Source: Collinsella aerofaciens (GTDB lineage Bacteria > Actinomycetota > Coriobacteriia > Coriobacteriales > Coriobacteriaceae). Taken from it: DNA of 64,000 bases. Made by a program: the position numbers and the translations under genes. The stretch spans positions 52,110 to 116,109 of the forward strand of contig NZ_CAAKNY010000084.1 of the NCBI RefSeq assembly GCF_901212495.1, read 5' to 3'. Of the stretch, positions 63,345 to 64,000 are shown one piece after another (the first letter of the stretch is position 1; every line of letters starts with the position of its first letter). The notes below the pieces were generated by a model. That model saw only the letters and a program-made list of their open reading frames with translations. It was not told where the DNA came from and ran no database searches.

Positions 63345-63812
63345 ATGAACAGTGCACGCGCCAAACGCATCGACATCATCTCGGACACCCACGGCTATCT
63401 TTCGCCCGCGCTTCTGGACGAGCTCAAGGGTGCAGATCTGATCATCCACGCCGGAGACCTCACCTCAGAGATGGATTACGAGCATCTATGCACCATCGCC
63501 CCCGTGCGAGCGGTCCTAGGAAACAACGACTACTACCGCGACTACGGCCCGGATGTAGACCGTCTGGCCATCTTCACCTACGAAGGCCTCAAATTCGCCG
63601 TAGCCCACTACCGCGAAGACCTGCCCGTGGGATCCGTAGACGTAGCCATCAACGGTCACACCCACGTAACCAAAGAAGCCCGAGTAGGCCGCTGCCTGGT
63701 CCTCAATCCCGGCAGTGCTAGCTACCCCAGAGGCACCAGAGGCCCCACCATGGCCAGAATGCTCGTAAAAGACGGCAAGATCCTGAGCACCAAATTTATT
63801 GACTTGGAGTAA
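63345..63812 (+). CDS. YfcE/MJ0936-type metallophosphoesterase
   Basis: A 155-residue phosphodiesterase of normal family length. Metal ligands are visible: IISDTHG (Asp14, His16), HAGDLT, VLGNNDYY, and GHTH followed by NPGSASYPRG, the family ending. It likely cuts small phosphodiesters. AGAAGGG precedes the ATG. Confidence 0.92.
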   Translation: MNSARAKRIDIISDTHGYLSPALLDELKGADLIIHAGDLTSEMDYEHLCTIAPVRAVLGNNDYYRDYGPDVDRLAIFTYEGLKFAVAHYREDLPVGSVDVAINGHTHVTKEARVGRCLVLNPGSASYPRGTRGPTMARMLVKDGKILSTKFIDLE

Positions 63813-63820
63813 CCGCAACA

Positions 63821-63856
63821 AAAACGGGGGATGCAGATCGCATCTCCCGTTTTTGT
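63821..63856. terminator. Strong bidirectional terminator
   Basis: A 14-bp stem (63821-63834 with 63840-63853, one mismatch) with a 5-nt loop has A and T runs at both ends, so it can stop transcription from both directions. Confidence 0.85.
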
Positions 63857-63918
63857 TTGAGCCAAAGGCAGAGTCCCAACAAGATCCATCAGACCGATCC
63901 CGCCGAGGAGCACGCGGG

Positions 63919-64000
63919 CTAGCCGCGTAGCGGCGCACGCCCGCAAAACTGGTTGAACATAGTGACGGCAGGGAGGGTCTCCGGGGCCGGCTGGCGCGGG
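63919..64000 (-). CDS. Possible C-terminal end of a minus-strand gene
   Basis: Read leftwards from the window edge, one frame gives PAPETLPAVTMFNQFCGRAPLRG and stops at TAG (63921-63919). It is short and partial, and the area also forms a hairpin (GCGGGC with GCCCGC), so it may be non-coding. Confidence 0.25.
   Translation of the reverse strand, partial: PRQPAPETLPAVTMFNQFCGRAPLRG

Overview
The window looks like chromosomal DNA of a Coriobacteriia gut anaerobe, most likely Collinsella or a close relative. The coding DNA is GC-rich with mostly G/C third positions. Other pointers are a single-chain pyruvate:ferredoxin oxidoreductase, an actinobacterial fhaA-fhaB-pstP-rodA/pbp-pknB cluster, a DUF5692-type membrane protein, a mannose-family PTS with its DUF956 companion, and a LuxR protein with membrane segments. 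The genus is inferred from gene content and was not tested by any search.

Layout. 0-6 kb: end of an acidic membrane protein; a TetR regulator with a DUF5692-like membrane gene, divergent from a 925-residue flavin/iron-sulphur oxidoreductase, with two 15-bp palindromes between them; a candidate structured RNA; an orphan hypA starting at TTG. 6.2-9.8 kb: mannose-family PTS (EIIAB, EIIC, EIID, DUF956). 9.8-11.4 kb: intergenic inverted repeats, tRNA-Arg(CCT), copies of tRNA 3' ends, and a 41-residue hydrophobic peptide gene whose mRNA has the architecture of a type I toxin. 11.4-15.9 kb: a lipoprotein solute-binding protein coupled to a hybrid histidine kinase, with no permease. 16-26.3 kb (minus strand): kinase, FhaA, FhaB, PP2C phosphatase, a RodA/FtsW-PBP fusion and a PASTA kinase, which together should link cell-wall synthesis to Ser/Thr phosphorylation.

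26.7-32.3 kb: an AT-richer block with a membrane LuxR protein carrying two HTH domains, a small secreted protein, a three-gene ABC transporter and an exported protein; this reads as an acquired peptide or bacteriocin-like system. 32.4-39.4 kb: YcxB-like protein, dnaX, an overlapping DUF4160 pair, an AAA+ ATPase, ebfC-recR. 39.5-43.4 kb: a second phospho-signalling operon (secreted Gly/Ser-linker protein, Ser/Thr kinase, FHA protein) behind two GTTGYGCAAC palindromes. 43.8-47.4 kb: pyruvate:ferredoxin oxidoreductase. 47.5-49 kb: a DUF4143-type ATPase behind three 16-bp sites spaced exactly 34 bp.

49.5-55.1 kb: carbamate kinase, a C39-like peptidase, an APC amino acid permease and an amidohydrolase, possibly a nitrogen/energy catabolic set. 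55.2-63.8 kb: two paralogous LytS-like kinase/LytTR regulator pairs around a zinc phospholipase C-like protein, an MFS transporter and a glycosyltransferase, ending with a YfcE-type metallophosphoesterase. The strongest leads for something undescribed are the tRNA-flanked hydrophobic peptide locus (10.2-11.2 kb), the LuxR/secreted peptide/ABC block (26.7-32.3 kb), the permease-less binding protein/kinase pair (11.4-15.9 kb), the structured RNA before hypA, and an intergenic family of alternating GGGATG-N3-TTTCC-like motifs at three loci.
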